Origin: Sphingobacterium yanglingense
Lineage (GTDB): Bacteria > Bacteroidota > Bacteroidia > Sphingobacteriales > Sphingobacteriaceae
Length of the DNA stretch: 64,000 nt
Reading direction: 5' to 3'
Assembly: GCF_004363245.1 (NCBI RefSeq)
Contig: NZ_SNYV01000019.1
Coordinates: 1 to 64,000 of the forward strand
Shown: positions 1 through 7,999 of the stretch, one piece after another
How positions within the stretch are numbered: the first letter of the stretch is position 1
How the letters are laid out: every line of letters starts with the position of its first letter
Translations under genes and position numbers: made by a program
The notes under the pieces: generated by a model
The model's input: the letters and a program-made list of their open reading frames with translations, nothing else
Told to the model about the DNA's origin: nothing
The model's database searches: none

Positions 1-50
1 CGCCAGAGCCGATGGTATTGCCGTAACAGGTGGGAGAGTAGGTCGGTGCC
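1..50 (+). rRNA. rrf: 5S ribosomal RNA, 3' part (cut by window start)
   Basis: The first 50 bases end in GTAGGTCGGTGCC, the usual 3' end of Bacteroidota 5S rRNA, where the final GGTGCC pairs with the molecule's missing 5' end. A strong hairpin terminator follows 12 bases later, as expected at the end of an rRNA operon. The 16S and 23S genes would lie upstream of the window. No coding frame competes with this reading. Confidence 0.9.
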
Positions 51-62
51 TTTTTTAATACG

Positions 63-94
63 AAGCCCCTTCAGGAAACTGGAGGGGCTTTTGT
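63..94 (+). terminator. Terminator of the rRNA operon
   Basis: A 12-bp stem (63-74 with 79-90, one G-T wobble) is closed by a GAAA tetraloop and ends in a short T run. It lies 12 bases after the 5S rRNA end and is a typical intrinsic terminator. Confidence 0.9.
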
Positions 95-479
95 TGTATA
101 TATAATCCCCCAGCGGATAATGCTAAACGAGGAGAGAACGGGATCCCAGAGAGGAATACAGCCCTCTCTGTTCTAGCTGTGTCCAATATAGACCCTCTCA
201 GGAACCTGAACGAGATTAGGAAGATATATTATTAACCACAGGAACGTGTTATTCGGAGCGCTTCCCCGAAGCCAGCTACTCAGTACTCGAAATAAATAGT
301 GAGCAATAGTCTACTTTCGAAAGAGCATATATGTAGGGAGTTAATAAGATACTAAAGGTAAAGTCGAACACCCTAAAGTTGGGAAGTTAAAGAGGAGGAA
401 GAGATGCAGCTATAATAAAGAAACCAACAATAGTTAATTGAATAATGCTGGGATTTGATTTATTGGAAGGAATCTAATT
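94..479. other. Gene-free stretch after the rRNA operon
   Basis: I see no convincing coding frame or known RNA in these 386 bases. The one clear structure is a hairpin with an 8-bp stem (147-154 with 163-170). A weaker complementary pair TTCGG/CCGAA lies near 253-270. The stretch is purine-rich near 390-405. It may be spacer or a decayed remnant. Confidence 0.5.
147..170. repeat. Inverted repeat (hairpin) in spacer
   Basis: CAGAGAGG at 147-154 pairs perfectly with CCTCTCTG at 163-170 around an 8-base loop. No T run follows on either strand, so a terminator is unlikely. Function unknown. Confidence 0.5.
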
Positions 480-863
480 CTATTCTTCCGTATAAAAGTC
501 AATTAGACTGCCTACATATTCTTGATCCCAACCATCGACAATGTCTTCATAATCTTCATCTGGAATATTAGTATGGTTGACTTCAAAGGAAGTACCTTTC
601 TTGTGTTCGTGAAGCTTAATTGTGACGATAGAGGCTTCTTCTTGCTCTCCGAAGTACCATTGTTGTACTATTTTTTTAAAGGGCTCTAGTTCGATAAAAT
701 GCCCTGTAATACCTCCATCCCAAAAAGAGAACTGACCGCCTTCACGGGCGTCTATCTCAACAAGATCACCGGTCCACAAGCGAATAGTGATATCCGTAGT
801 CAAGGCACGAAAAATATCTTCAGGTGTAGTTGGAATAATGTAGTATTTTTTGAAATTCTTCAT
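480..863 (-). CDS. START-like / AHSA1-type (SRPBCC) protein
   Basis: A 127-residue protein of the SRPBCC (START/Bet v1-like) fold, closest to the Hsp90-ATPase-activator-like (AHSA1) group. The pattern is typical: an N-terminal strand, a hydrophobic helix with TTPEDIFRALTT, then RLWTGD, GGQFSFWDGGITGHF and a Trp/Tyr-containing strand QQWYFG. Such proteins form a cavity for hydrophobic ligands or act as co-chaperones; the ligand cannot be told from sequence. I use the ATG at 863. The upstream TTG at 890 gives a 136-residue form but lies inside a TATCTTTG -7 box, so it is probably untranslated. The gene stands alone, divergent from the methyltransferase gene. Confidence 0.8.
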   Translation of the reverse strand: MKNFKKYYIIPTTPEDIFRALTTDITIRLWTGDLVEIDAREGGQFSFWDGGITGHFIELEPFKKIVQQWYFGEQEEASIVTIKLHEHKKGTSFEVNHTNIPDEDYEDIVDGWDQEYVGSLIDFYTEE

Positions 864-887
864 AGAAGTAAGAGTGTTTAAAAAGTC

Positions 888-895
888 CAAAGATA
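888..895 (-). promoter_or_regulatory. -7 box for the START-like gene
   Basis: TATCTTTG on the minus strand fits the Bacteroidota -7 consensus TAnnTTTG exactly and lies 24 nt before the ATG at 863. No good -33 TTTG is visible at the usual distance. Confidence 0.6.
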
Positions 896-921
896 AGACA
901 ATAAGCTGGATTTCATTTTAA

Positions 922-953
922 TTTTGACTTTTAGTTTTGACTTTTTATTTTTG
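922..953 (+). promoter_or_regulatory. Promoter of the RsmF-like methyltransferase gene
   Basis: TTTTG at 922-926 and TATTTTTG at 946-953 are separated by 19 bp, matching the Bacteroidota TTTG-N19-TAnnTTTG pattern. Only three bases separate the -7 box from the ATG at 957, so the predicted start point falls on or next to the start codon. Confidence 0.65.
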
Positions 954-956
954 TGT

Positions 957-2324
957 ATGAGTAATAAACTCCCCCCAGACTTAGTTAGACATCTCCAAGG
1001 AGATCCCCATTTTGATTATAATGCTTTCGTAAGTATCCATGACAAGGAGCAGAAGACGTCTTCAATACGTATCAATCCGGGAAAGAAGTTTGATCTGTCT
1101 CTATTAGATATCGAACGAGAGGTACCTTGGTGTGATGGTGGTTTTTACCTCAATAAGAGACCTGTTTTTACCTTAGATCCTTTATTTCATGCTGGTTGTT
1201 ACTATTCTCAGGAAGCAAGTTCGATGTTTTTAGACTTTGTTGTTCGTGAGTTAAAACTTAATAGAGAACCTATACGTGCATTGGATTTATGTTCCGCACC
1301 TGGCGGCAAAGCGACTTTATTGAGCTCAGCCTTGCACAAGGACAGCTTGTTGGTGGCCAATGAGATAATAAAAAGCAGGGCTTCAGTACTACGTGATAAT
1401 CTCGTAAAATGGGGGAATGCGAATGTGGTTGTTTCTAACAATGACCCAAGTTCTTTTTCTCGGATTCCTGGTTATTTTGACTTAGCTGTTATTGATGCTC
1501 CCTGCTCGGGTTCGGGAATGTTTCATAAAGATCATGGCGCAATGGATGAATGGTCCATGGCTAATGTAAAATTGTGTAGTGAAAGGCAGAAGCGTATTAT
1601 TGCCGATAGTATAGCAACTGTGAAAGCGGCTGGTGTCATATTTTATTCTACTTGTTCTTATTCAAAAGAAGAGAACGAAGATATCGTGGATTGGATGATC
1701 GATACATTCAATCTCGAATCGATTTCTGTATCGGTAGACGATTCGTGGGGGATAGAGGTTGGGAAGTCCGATAAGCATGCGGCTACCTCATATCGTTTCT
1801 ATCCCCATAAGGTAGCGGGAGAGGGGTTTTTCTGCGCAATTCTGAAGCGCAAAGAAGGACTGGCGAATTTTTCTCTTAAGAAAGTAAAGGCGGAAAAGAA
1901 TGCAGCACCACAGTCTTTAGCACAAAAGTGGGCAAATATGGAAGGACTTTATTCTTTTCTGTATCATGACTTATTGCATATTTTTCCGAAAGCTTACGAA
2001 CAGGATTTAGCAACTTTACAGAAAGTACTATATCTGAAAAATGCAGGAACAGAAATTGGACGAGTAGTTGGGAAAGACCTAATCCCAAGTCACGATCTCG
2101 CGCTGAGTAACCGGATTCATAAGGATATACCGTTTCTAGATCTCAATTTAGAAGAAATGCTGACATATCTTCGTAAAGAAAGTTTGTCTCCTTCAGTCAA
2201 TAGTAAGGGACTAAGCGGATGGATTATCGTTCGTTATGAAGGAATGGATTTAGGTTGGATTAAAGCGATGCCAAACCGAATTAATAATTATTACCCTAAG
2301 GAAGTTCGAATTGCAAATCTTTAG
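957..2324 (+). CDS. RsmF-like 16S rRNA m5C methyltransferase (NOL1/NOP2/Sun family)
   Basis: A 455-residue S-adenosylmethionine-dependent cytosine-C5 RNA methyltransferase. The SAM-binding motif is DLCSAPGGK (about 110-118). Both cysteines of the family mechanism are present: Cys183 in DAPCSGSGMF and Cys233 in STCSYS. A C-terminal part of about 150 residues resembles the RsmF RNA-binding (PUA-like) extension. It probably methylates 16S rRNA, but the exact cytosine cannot be inferred. I start at ATG 957 (MSNKLPPDL, the usual family start); an upstream TTG at 924 lies inside the promoter. It converges on coaBC with seven bases between the stop codons. Confidence 0.88.
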   Translation: MSNKLPPDLVRHLQGDPHFDYNAFVSIHDKEQKTSSIRINPGKKFDLSLLDIEREVPWCDGGFYLNKRPVFTLDPLFHAGCYYSQEASSMFLDFVVRELKLNREPIRALDLCSAPGGKATLLSSALHKDSLLVANEIIKSRASVLRDNLVKWGNANVVVSNNDPSSFSRIPGYFDLAVIDAPCSGSGMFHKDHGAMDEWSMANVKLCSERQKRIIADSIATVKAAGVIFYSTCSYSKEENEDIVDWMIDTFNLESISVSVDDSWGIEVGKSDKHAATSYRFYPHKVAGEGFFCAILKRKEGLANFSLKKVKAEKNAAPQSLAQKWANMEGLYSFLYHDLLHIFPKAYEQDLATLQKVLYLKNAGTEIGRVVGKDLIPSHDLALSNRIHKDIPFLDLNLEEMLTYLRKESLSPSVNSKGLSGWIIVRYEGMDLGWIKAMPNRINNYYPKEVRIANL

Positions 2325-2331
2325 AGTAATC

Positions 2332-3552
2332 TTAGAGCTGTGGGGAACTAGGGTTTTGATGCTTAAGTATCAATTCGCATATATCATTAGCAACTTCAGC
2401 TTTACTTTTTAGCTCAAATTCATTTACCTCGCCTATGCTAGAAAGGATAGTTACTTTGTTCGTATCAGTACCAAATCCAGCACCTTTGTCAGCCAAGGAG
2501 TTTAGAACGATAAAATCTAGGTTTTTACGCTCTAGTTTTTCTTTAGCATGTTCTACCTCATTATTTGTCTCTAATGCAAAGCCGACTAAAGTTTGGTGCT
2601 TTTTTTTATGACGTCCTAAGAAGGCTAGAATATCTGTTGTTTTCTTGAGCTGAATTGAGAACTCTTCTTCTTTTTTCTTAATTTTTTGTTGAGCAACGTC
2701 TATAGGTGTGTAGTCTGCAACAGCTGCACTCATGACGATAATATCAGCCGTTTTAAATTCTTCGGCACTAGCTTCAAGCATTTGCTGAGCAGATTGTATA
2801 TTGATTGTTTTAATACCTAGAGGTGTCGGTAATGCTGTGGGGCCTGATACGAGTGTTACTTCAGCTCCAAGTGATTTCAAGCGATGAGCTATTGCATAAC
2901 CCATTTTTCCTGACGAATGATTTCCTATAAAGCGGACTGGGTCTATTGACTCGTAAGTTGGTCCAGCTGTTACCAATGCCGTTTTTCCTTTCAAAGGCAA
3001 ACTATTATCTAAACTTAAAAGTAAAAAGCGGATAATGTCCTTAGGTTCAGCTAAGCGGCCTTCACCGACTAATCCACTTGCAAGTTCCCCATCTCCAGGT
3101 GGAATAATAATATTTCCATAGGATTGAATACGTGAGATATTGTGTTGTGTTGCCGGATGCTTCCACATGTCTAAATCCATTGCTGGCGCTAAATAAACGG
3201 GACACTTAGCAGAGAGGTAGGTTGCCGTTAAGAGATTATCGCAAATTCCGTTGGCCAATTTTGCAATTGTATTGGCAGAAGCTGGAGCTATAATCATTAA
3301 ATCGGCATCTAGCCCTAATTGTACATGATTATTCCACGACCCCGTGTTCCTGTCATAATATTCGACAAGTACAGGTTTTTTAGAAAGTGTGGATAATGTT
3401 AGGGGAGTAATAAATTGGGTTGCCTCTTTAGTCATTAAGACTTGAACATCTGCTCCCTCTTTGATAAGGAGCCGTAGTAAATAGGCAATTTTGTATGCGG
3501 CTATACTGCCGCATACACCAAGTATAATATTTTTGTCTTTTAAAGAAGACAT
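2332..3552 (-). CDS. coaBC: CoaBC: phosphopantothenoylcysteine decarboxylase / phosphopantothenate-cysteine ligase
   Basis: A 406-residue bifunctional coenzyme A enzyme. The N-terminal flavin-dependent CoaC half (about 1-185) has ILGVCGSIAAYK, the catalytic His76 (NNHVQLG) and ASANTIAKLANGI. The C-terminal CoaB half (about 188-400) starts KTALVTAGPTYESIDPVRF and has the KIKKK lysines and GFALETN. Two CoaC signatures deviate from the Escherichia coli type: PAMDLDMW carries Asp126 where Asn is usual, and ASGLVGEGRL carries Ser159 where the ACGD-motif Cys sits. I believe such variants are common in Bacteroidota, but that is memory, not checked. Last gene of bamD-rpoZ-coaBC, 13 bases after rpoZ. 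Confidence 0.95.
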   Translation of the reverse strand: MSSLKDKNIILGVCGSIAAYKIAYLLRLLIKEGADVQVLMTKEATQFITPLTLSTLSKKPVLVEYYDRNTGSWNNHVQLGLDADLMIIAPASANTIAKLANGICDNLLTATYLSAKCPVYLAPAMDLDMWKHPATQHNISRIQSYGNIIIPPGDGELASGLVGEGRLAEPKDIIRFLLLSLDNSLPLKGKTALVTAGPTYESIDPVRFIGNHSSGKMGYAIAHRLKSLGAEVTLVSGPTALPTPLGIKTINIQSAQQMLEASAEEFKTADIIVMSAAVADYTPIDVAQQKIKKKEEEFSIQLKKTTDILAFLGRHKKKHQTLVGFALETNNEVEHAKEKLERKNLDFIVLNSLADKGAGFGTDTNKVTILSSIGEVNEFELKSKAEVANDICELILKHQNPSSPQL

Positions 3553-3565
3553 TTTTCCAATACGA

Positions 3566-3895
3566 TTAGTCTTGCTCTTTTGAAGGGTTTCTAAAGTAAA
3601 CTTTGTCGTTCAGAAACTCATCAATAGCAACAAGAGTTGCTTTTGGCATACGTTCGTAATGTTTTGATATTTCAATTTGCTCCCGGTTTTCAAAAACCTC
3701 TTCCAAATTATCATTGTTGCTAGCAAATTCTGCCAATTTGGAATTCAACTCCTCCTTCATCTCCACTCCAATTTGGTTCGCTCTTTTGCTAATTACAACT
3801 ATAGATTCGTACAGGTTGTCGGTAGCTTGATCCAATTCTCTTAAATCCCTAGTAACGGTAGAGTTTGGAACGGCGTTGTTTTTTGCTTGACTCAT
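3566..3895 (-). CDS. rpoZ: RNA polymerase omega subunit (Rpb6-like, Bacteroidota type)
   Basis: A 109-residue protein with the omega/Rpb6 core: DNLYESIVVISKRANQIG contains the RANQI signature, followed by ELNSKLAEF and an acidic patch EEVFENREQIE. The C-terminal YERMPKATLVAIDEFLNDKVYFRNP is the extension typical of the Bacteroidota branch. Omega helps assemble and stabilise RNA polymerase by clamping beta'. It sits between bamD (26 bases upstream) and coaBC (13 bases downstream). Omega next to a coaBC gene also occurs in other phyla, which supports the call. Confidence 0.92.
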   Translation of the reverse strand: MSQAKNNAVPNSTVTRDLRELDQATDNLYESIVVISKRANQIGVEMKEELNSKLAEFASNNDNLEEVFENREQIEISKHYERMPKATLVAIDEFLNDKVYFRNPSKEQD

Positions 3896-3921
3896 ATTTG
3901 TTGATATATTATATAAATATT

Positions 3922-4842
3922 CTATTTCTTAACTTGTGTTGCTGTCGCTTCTGTATTTACTTCGGTTATCCCAAGCTCTTTGTTTTGATCTTCTATCTGC
4001 TTATTGATTTCGTTCATTTTACGTATCGCGAGTACAATCTTTTTGTCCGCACTCGACTTTAATCCATCTAACTCATTACGATATTTACTTGACGGATAGT
4101 GTTCAATAAATGTTTCATAATAATCAATAGCATCATTAAAGCGTTTTTCTTGTCTATTTGGATAGCTGTTATCTGCAAACAAATACTGTGCTTTTACAAT
4201 TAAGTATTCAATTTCTTCTGCAAATCGAGTATCGGGATAATCTTTTAAAACGTTCTCAAGCGCAATTACCGCGGCACGATAATCATCTGACAGCCCCATA
4301 TTGTAATAGAGCTTTGCGTTGTCAAAAGCTTTCTTTTCCAGTTTTTCACGAAGGTTCTGAATAAGTTCCCCCGCTTCTTTCGCTCTCTCCGATTCTGGGT
4401 AGTAGTTTACAAATAGTTGTAATTCGTCAATTGCTTTACGAGTATTCTCTTGGTCCAAGTTCGATCGAGGAGACTCGATATAATAACAATAGGCTGCCAT
4501 GTACCTACATTCTTCAGCACGAGGGCTACTTGGGTAGATAGTAGCAAAACTTTTGAAATGATAGCGAGCCGAAGTATAATCCCTCAGGCGATAGGTAGCA
4601 TTGGCTCGGAGATAAAAAAGGTCTTCGGCTTCTGCACGGCCACGGTATTTTTCCGCTAAATCATCAAATAGAATTAAAGCTTTTGAGTATTTCCCTTTTT
4701 CATAAAACTTTACAGCCTCTTGATACTTCATGGCTATATTATTACTGTTTTTCAGCTTTTCAAACTTACTTTTACAGCCTGTGAAAAAAAATGTAGCCAA
4801 TAAAAAGGCGATTATAACTCCTGTGCGTCTATTTAAAAACAT
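3922..4842 (-). CDS. bamD: BamD, outer membrane protein assembly lipoprotein
   Basis: A 306-residue lipoprotein of the BAM complex, which inserts beta-barrel proteins into the outer membrane. The signal peptide ends in the lipobox FFTG-Cys23. The mature part is a string of TPR-like helices (YEKGKYSKALILFDDLAEKY, DYTSARYHFKSFATIYPSS, ALENVLKDYPDTRFAEEIEY) typical of BamD. I choose ATG 4842 rather than the upstream TTG at 4860, because the first codons of the longer form overlap the -7 box. First gene of the bamD-rpoZ-coaBC operon. Confidence 0.92.
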   Translation of the reverse strand: MFLNRRTGVIIAFLLATFFFTGCKSKFEKLKNSNNIAMKYQEAVKFYEKGKYSKALILFDDLAEKYRGRAEAEDLFYLRANATYRLRDYTSARYHFKSFATIYPSSPRAEECRYMAAYCYYIESPRSNLDQENTRKAIDELQLFVNYYPESERAKEAGELIQNLREKLEKKAFDNAKLYYNMGLSDDYRAAVIALENVLKDYPDTRFAEEIEYLIVKAQYLFADNSYPNRQEKRFNDAIDYYETFIEHYPSSKYRNELDGLKSSADKKIVLAIRKMNEINKQIEDQNKELGITEVNTEATATQVKK

Positions 4843-4846
4843 TGTA

Positions 4847-4877
4847 CAAAGATACGTCAATTAAAGATAATATTCAA
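4847..4877 (-). promoter_or_regulatory. Promoter of bamD-rpoZ-coaBC
   Basis: On the minus strand, TTG (4877-4875) and TATCTTTG (4854-4847) are spaced by 20 bp. The -7 box ends four bases before the bamD ATG, predicting a leaderless or nearly leaderless mRNA. Confidence 0.65.
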
Positions 4878-5022
4878 TTATATTTCAGCGCGCAATTTAA
4901 TTGATTTTAATTGAGTTAGTAACACTAAAGTGTGGCTTTAACAAACTTTAACCCTTAAAGAGGAGCCTGTCACGATTATGCTATAAAACATTCTCAGATT
5001 TCAAATTAAGTAAATATTTGTC

Positions 5023-5030
5023 TATCTTTA
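5023..5030 (+). promoter_or_regulatory. Possible -7 box for the NifU-like gene
   Basis: TATCTTTA differs from TAnnTTTG only in the last base and lies 28 bases before the ATG at 5059. No clear -33 element, so this is tentative. Confidence 0.35.
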
Positions 5031-5058
5031 CTCCAAAGGAAAGAAAGTATTTAATAAA

Positions 5059-5334
5059 ATGACCTTACGAGAAAGAGTCGAGCAAGCATTAGACACATTA
5101 AGACCTTATCTTGAAACAGATGGAGGTAATGTTAGTATTGAAGAAATTACCAGCGATAATATCGTTCGGTTGAGGCTGTTGGGGGCTTGTGCCAGCTGTT
5201 CTATGAGTATCATGACGTTCAAAGCAGGCTTAGAACAAGCGGTAAAGAAGGCCGTCCCTGAAATTGTTGCTGTAGAGGCAATCAATATTACGGATATGGA
5301 TGATCCAAATGCTACAACGCCCAACCAATTGTAA
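5059..5334 (+). CDS. NifU C-terminal domain Fe-S protein
   Basis: A 91-residue stand-alone NifU-C domain, the scaffold/carrier that holds a transient Fe-S cluster for delivery to target proteins. It has the standard start (LRPYLETDGGNVSIEEI) and the cluster-binding pair Cys44 and Cys47 in GACASCSMS. A short acidic, Asn/Thr-rich tail follows. It stands alone between bamD (divergent) and the next exported protein; other Fe-S assembly genes are not in the window, although complex I, a large client, is encoded about 47 kb away. Confidence 0.88.
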   Translation: MTLRERVEQALDTLRPYLETDGGNVSIEEITSDNIVRLRLLGACASCSMSIMTFKAGLEQAVKKAVPEIVAVEAINITDMDDPNATTPNQL

Positions 5335-5390
5335 CGGAATTGTTGTTTTTTGCTTAACACATTTTAACAAGAAGGTATTTTGTGTTTAAT

Positions 5391-5398
5391 TATTTTTG
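5391..5398 (+). promoter_or_regulatory. -7 box of the CarboxypepD-type protein gene
   Basis: TATTTTTG matches TAnnTTTG and ends five bases before the ATG at 5404. No -33 element at normal spacing is obvious. Confidence 0.5.
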
Positions 5399-5403
5399 TT
5401 AGA

Positions 5404-6051
5404 ATGCAACAATATCTAAAGTACCTATTCATTTTATGCTTAATCTGTTGTATACAATTTGGGTTTACACAAACTAAGAGTATACTACAGTTTAGTGGGT
5501 TGATATCCTCTGTTGGGTCTGAACTACCCGTCGCTTATGTGACCATAAAAAATACATCCTATAACAATCAGACTTTTATTTCTAATAACGACGGTTATTT
5601 CTCGTTTGTCGCACACAGCGGTGATACTATACAATTCTCAAGTGTTGGATATGATCCAGTGACCTTTGTAATACCCAATGTCTCTGACGATAAATTTACG
5701 GCACACATACAGATGCGTAGTTTGGTGATTGAATTACCTGCAGTGACACCTTTTCCTTGGGCAAGCTACGAGGATTATCTCGCTGATTTCATGGGCATGA
5801 AAGACGGTCATGATCCTGTCGCTTCTGCACGTAATAATTTGAGCCCCGAGGCAATGGCCGCTTTAGCTCGTATTGTACCTCGCAGCGCTGATGAAATTCA
5901 GAGTTTTAATTCGATGCAGAGGCACATAAATATGACGAATAAGAATATTAATCAAAGGTATGCCAATCCATTGCTAAATCCGTTCGGTTGGGCGCAATTA
6001 ATTAATCAAATTCAACGGGGAGACTACAGTAGACAGAAGTTAAAATATTAG
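5404..6051 (+). CDS. Exported protein with CarboxypepD regulatory-like domain
   Basis: A 215-residue protein with a hydrophobic signal peptide (YLKYLFILCLICC) and then a beta-sandwich of the CarboxypepD_reg-like type: FSGLISSVGSELPVAYVTIK, SNNDGYFSFVAHSGDTIQFSSVGY. This domain normally heads TonB-dependent receptors, but here no barrel follows; the rest (about 110-215) has no motif I recognise. The protein is therefore probably periplasmic or surface-attached, function unknown. I start at 5404 rather than the in-frame start at 5380, because the latter lies upstream of the -7 box. Its stop codon lies one base from the stop of the convergent permease gene. Confidence 0.8.
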   Translation: MQQYLKYLFILCLICCIQFGFTQTKSILQFSGLISSVGSELPVAYVTIKNTSYNNQTFISNNDGYFSFVAHSGDTIQFSSVGYDPVTFVIPNVSDDKFTAHIQMRSLVIELPAVTPFPWASYEDYLADFMGMKDGHDPVASARNNLSPEAMAALARIVPRSADEIQSFNSMQRHINMTNKNINQRYANPLLNPFGWAQLINQIQRGDYSRQKLKY

Positions 6052-6052
6052 A

Positions 6053-7303
6053 CTACTCTGCTTTGTTTATATCCGTTATTCTGCCAATTTCACGTACACT
6101 CAATCTCGAAGAGAAATAGGAAACACAGGCTGATAGTATAAAGACAGTTGTGAATACGATAATGAAATCTTGGGACCGGATGTCGATAGGGTATATATCT
6201 ATAAGTGAACCTTCCATTTCTCCCGTACGGATAAAGCCAAATTTTTCTTGTAGTTTACAAAAGAGGTAGCCGATTGTTATACCTAACGCACTTCCAATAA
6301 GAGCAATTAGAATTCCTTCAATAAAAAAAATCCGTTCTACCATAGGTTTGTTTGCACCTAGGTGCTGTAAGACTTTCATGTCTTCTTTTTTGTCAATGAC
6401 TAGCATCGTGAGGGAACCAATGATATTGAAAATAGCGATTATGCCAATAAATGTTAATATAAAGAAGACAATCCACTTTTCTGATTTTACAGTTTTGTAC
6501 AACGTTGGATTTTGTTGCTCCCTGTCTTTAACTAGAAAATCTTGGCCAAGCTCCTTTTCTAATCGTTTCTGGATTTTAGTAGTTTTGGCGACTTCACTAG
6601 TATATATCTCAACAGCAGATATTTGGTTTGGTTCGCCCAGAATGTCCCTAGCGAAGTCCATTGGTACGAGGACGATATTGTCAAATTCGGGCTGGTAGGT
6701 CAGTACACCATTGACAGGGATTGTTCGAATGTTAAAGTCTTCTAATGGGTTTAAGTTGCTTGCAGAAACCCCTCGCCTTGGAAAGTAGAGTTCAATCTGG
6801 TTATAAAAGCCCGTAAGTGGAATTTGTAAGTTGGATTGAATCTGTGCCCCTATTAGTGCATAGTCTGTGGAATCCTCTCGGATTACAAATTTACCCGAGT
6901 GTAGGATCTCTCTTTGATCCTGTGCCGCGAGAGCATTGGGAGAAATACCTTTAAGTTGTCCAACAAATTGTTGATGGTCATATTGAATAAGAATTTTGTC
7001 TTCAAGTAATTCAACATAATTTTTAACATCTGGTGACGAAGAAATGTCTTTAAATACTTGAGTGGCGCTTGAGAATGTTTTCCCTTGCCTGGGTTCGATT
7101 CGTAAATCAGGCGTGGAATTACTATACATGGATAATATAAACTTTTCCATGCCATTGTAAAAAGAAAGGACGATTACAAGAGCTGCTGTACTAACGAATA
7201 CCCCTACAATACTTATTATAGAAATGATATTTATCGCATTGACGGTCTTCTTTGAAAAGAGATAACGACAGGCAAATAAGAGGGGTATTTTTAGCTTTCT
7301 CAT
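6053..7303 (-). CDS. FtsX-like / LolE-type ABC permease
   Basis: A 416-residue membrane protein built like LolC/LolE and MacB permeases: an N-terminal membrane helix (about 20-50, after RYLFSKKTVNAINIIS), a large periplasmic domain (about 55-270), and three C-terminal helices with the FtsX signature (IVFFILTFIGIIAIFNIIGSL). LolCDE extracts lipoproteins from the inner membrane toward the outer membrane; that role is plausible here but the ATPase is not encoded nearby, so I give no symbol. Its ATG overlaps the stop of the upstream MBL gene (ATGA), showing translational coupling. Confidence 0.85.
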   Translation of the reverse strand: MRKLKIPLLFACRYLFSKKTVNAINIISIISIVGVFVSTAALVIVLSFYNGMEKFILSMYSNSTPDLRIEPRQGKTFSSATQVFKDISSSPDVKNYVELLEDKILIQYDHQQFVGQLKGISPNALAAQDQREILHSGKFVIREDSTDYALIGAQIQSNLQIPLTGFYNQIELYFPRRGVSASNLNPLEDFNIRTIPVNGVLTYQPEFDNIVLVPMDFARDILGEPNQISAVEIYTSEVAKTTKIQKRLEKELGQDFLVKDREQQNPTLYKTVKSEKWIVFFILTFIGIIAIFNIIGSLTMLVIDKKEDMKVLQHLGANKPMVERIFFIEGILIALIGSALGITIGYLFCKLQEKFGFIRTGEMEGSLIDIYPIDIRSQDFIIVFTTVFILSACVSYFSSRLSVREIGRITDINKAE

Positions 7304-7941
7304 CCGCGAATAAATGGATTTGTTTCTTTTTCGTAGGCGATTGTTGTGGTAGGACCATGGCCTGGATAGACAATTGTTTTATTGGGTAAGGTGTATATGT
7401 TTTTTTTAATCGCCTCTAATAATGTTTCATGGTTCCCCCCCGGCAGATCGGTTCGGCCTATACTATTTCTGAACAATACATCTCCTCCTATTAGAAAGTC
7501 TTGTTCGGCATTGTAGAAACAAAGATGGGCAGGAGAATGGCCTGGTGCCAATATGCAATGTAGTGTATGGTCTCCAATCAAAAGCTTCTGCTCATCGATT
7601 AGGAATTCTTCGGGAATTGGGGATGGATCATATCGAAAGCCCATTTGTGGAGCGTAGTTCTGTACCGCTATCAGTACAGGGATTTCACCTTCATGGAATA
7701 GGGGTTTAAGTCCCCATTTTTCATAGACGAAATGATTTCCAAGGACATGGTCAATATGACAGTGTGTATTCAGCAACAGTTGTGGCTTCAGTTCATTTGT
7801 GTTGATAAAAGACTCTAGTTGTTGTTCCTCCTGAGGGGTGTGCATCCCGGGGTCAATAATCGCACAGTTTTTCTTATCGTCGAAAAGGATATAGGTGTTT
7901 TCCTGATAGGGATTAAACGTGATAGTTTCTATATTAATCAT
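7300..7941 (-). CDS. MBL-fold metallo-hydrolase (glyoxalase II-like)
   Basis: A 213-residue metallo-beta-lactamase-fold hydrolase. The metal site is complete: THCHIDH (59-65), a later His in APGHSPAHLCFY, Asp in IGGDVLF and His in VYPGHGPTTT. Length and motifs fit the short YcbL/glyoxalase-II-like group that hydrolyses thioesters such as S-lactoylglutathione; the real substrate is unknown. It is coupled by an ATGA overlap to the FtsX-like permease gene; no functional link between the two is known to me. Confidence 0.88.
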   Translation of the reverse strand: MINIETITFNPYQENTYILFDDKKNCAIIDPGMHTPQEEQQLESFINTNELKPQLLLNTHCHIDHVLGNHFVYEKWGLKPLFHEGEIPVLIAVQNYAPQMGFRYDPSPIPEEFLIDEQKLLIGDHTLHCILAPGHSPAHLCFYNAEQDFLIGGDVLFRNSIGRTDLPGGNHETLLEAIKKNIYTLPNKTIVYPGHGPTTTIAYEKETNPFIRG

Positions 7942-7999
7942 AATTCAAACTTAGCTAAAAAGCATATAATTCACGAATATCTATAGTAAAAAGCTGGGC

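Noticed and set aside
864..890. Longer N terminus of the START-like protein from TTG 890
   Set aside because: The TTG is part of the TATCTTTG -7 box, so it lies upstream of the transcript.
5354..5369. Two TTAACA hexamers upstream of the CarboxypepD-type gene as a PHO box
   Set aside because: 10-bp spacing and placed 21 bp from the -7 box, too far for a PhoB-type site; probably chance.
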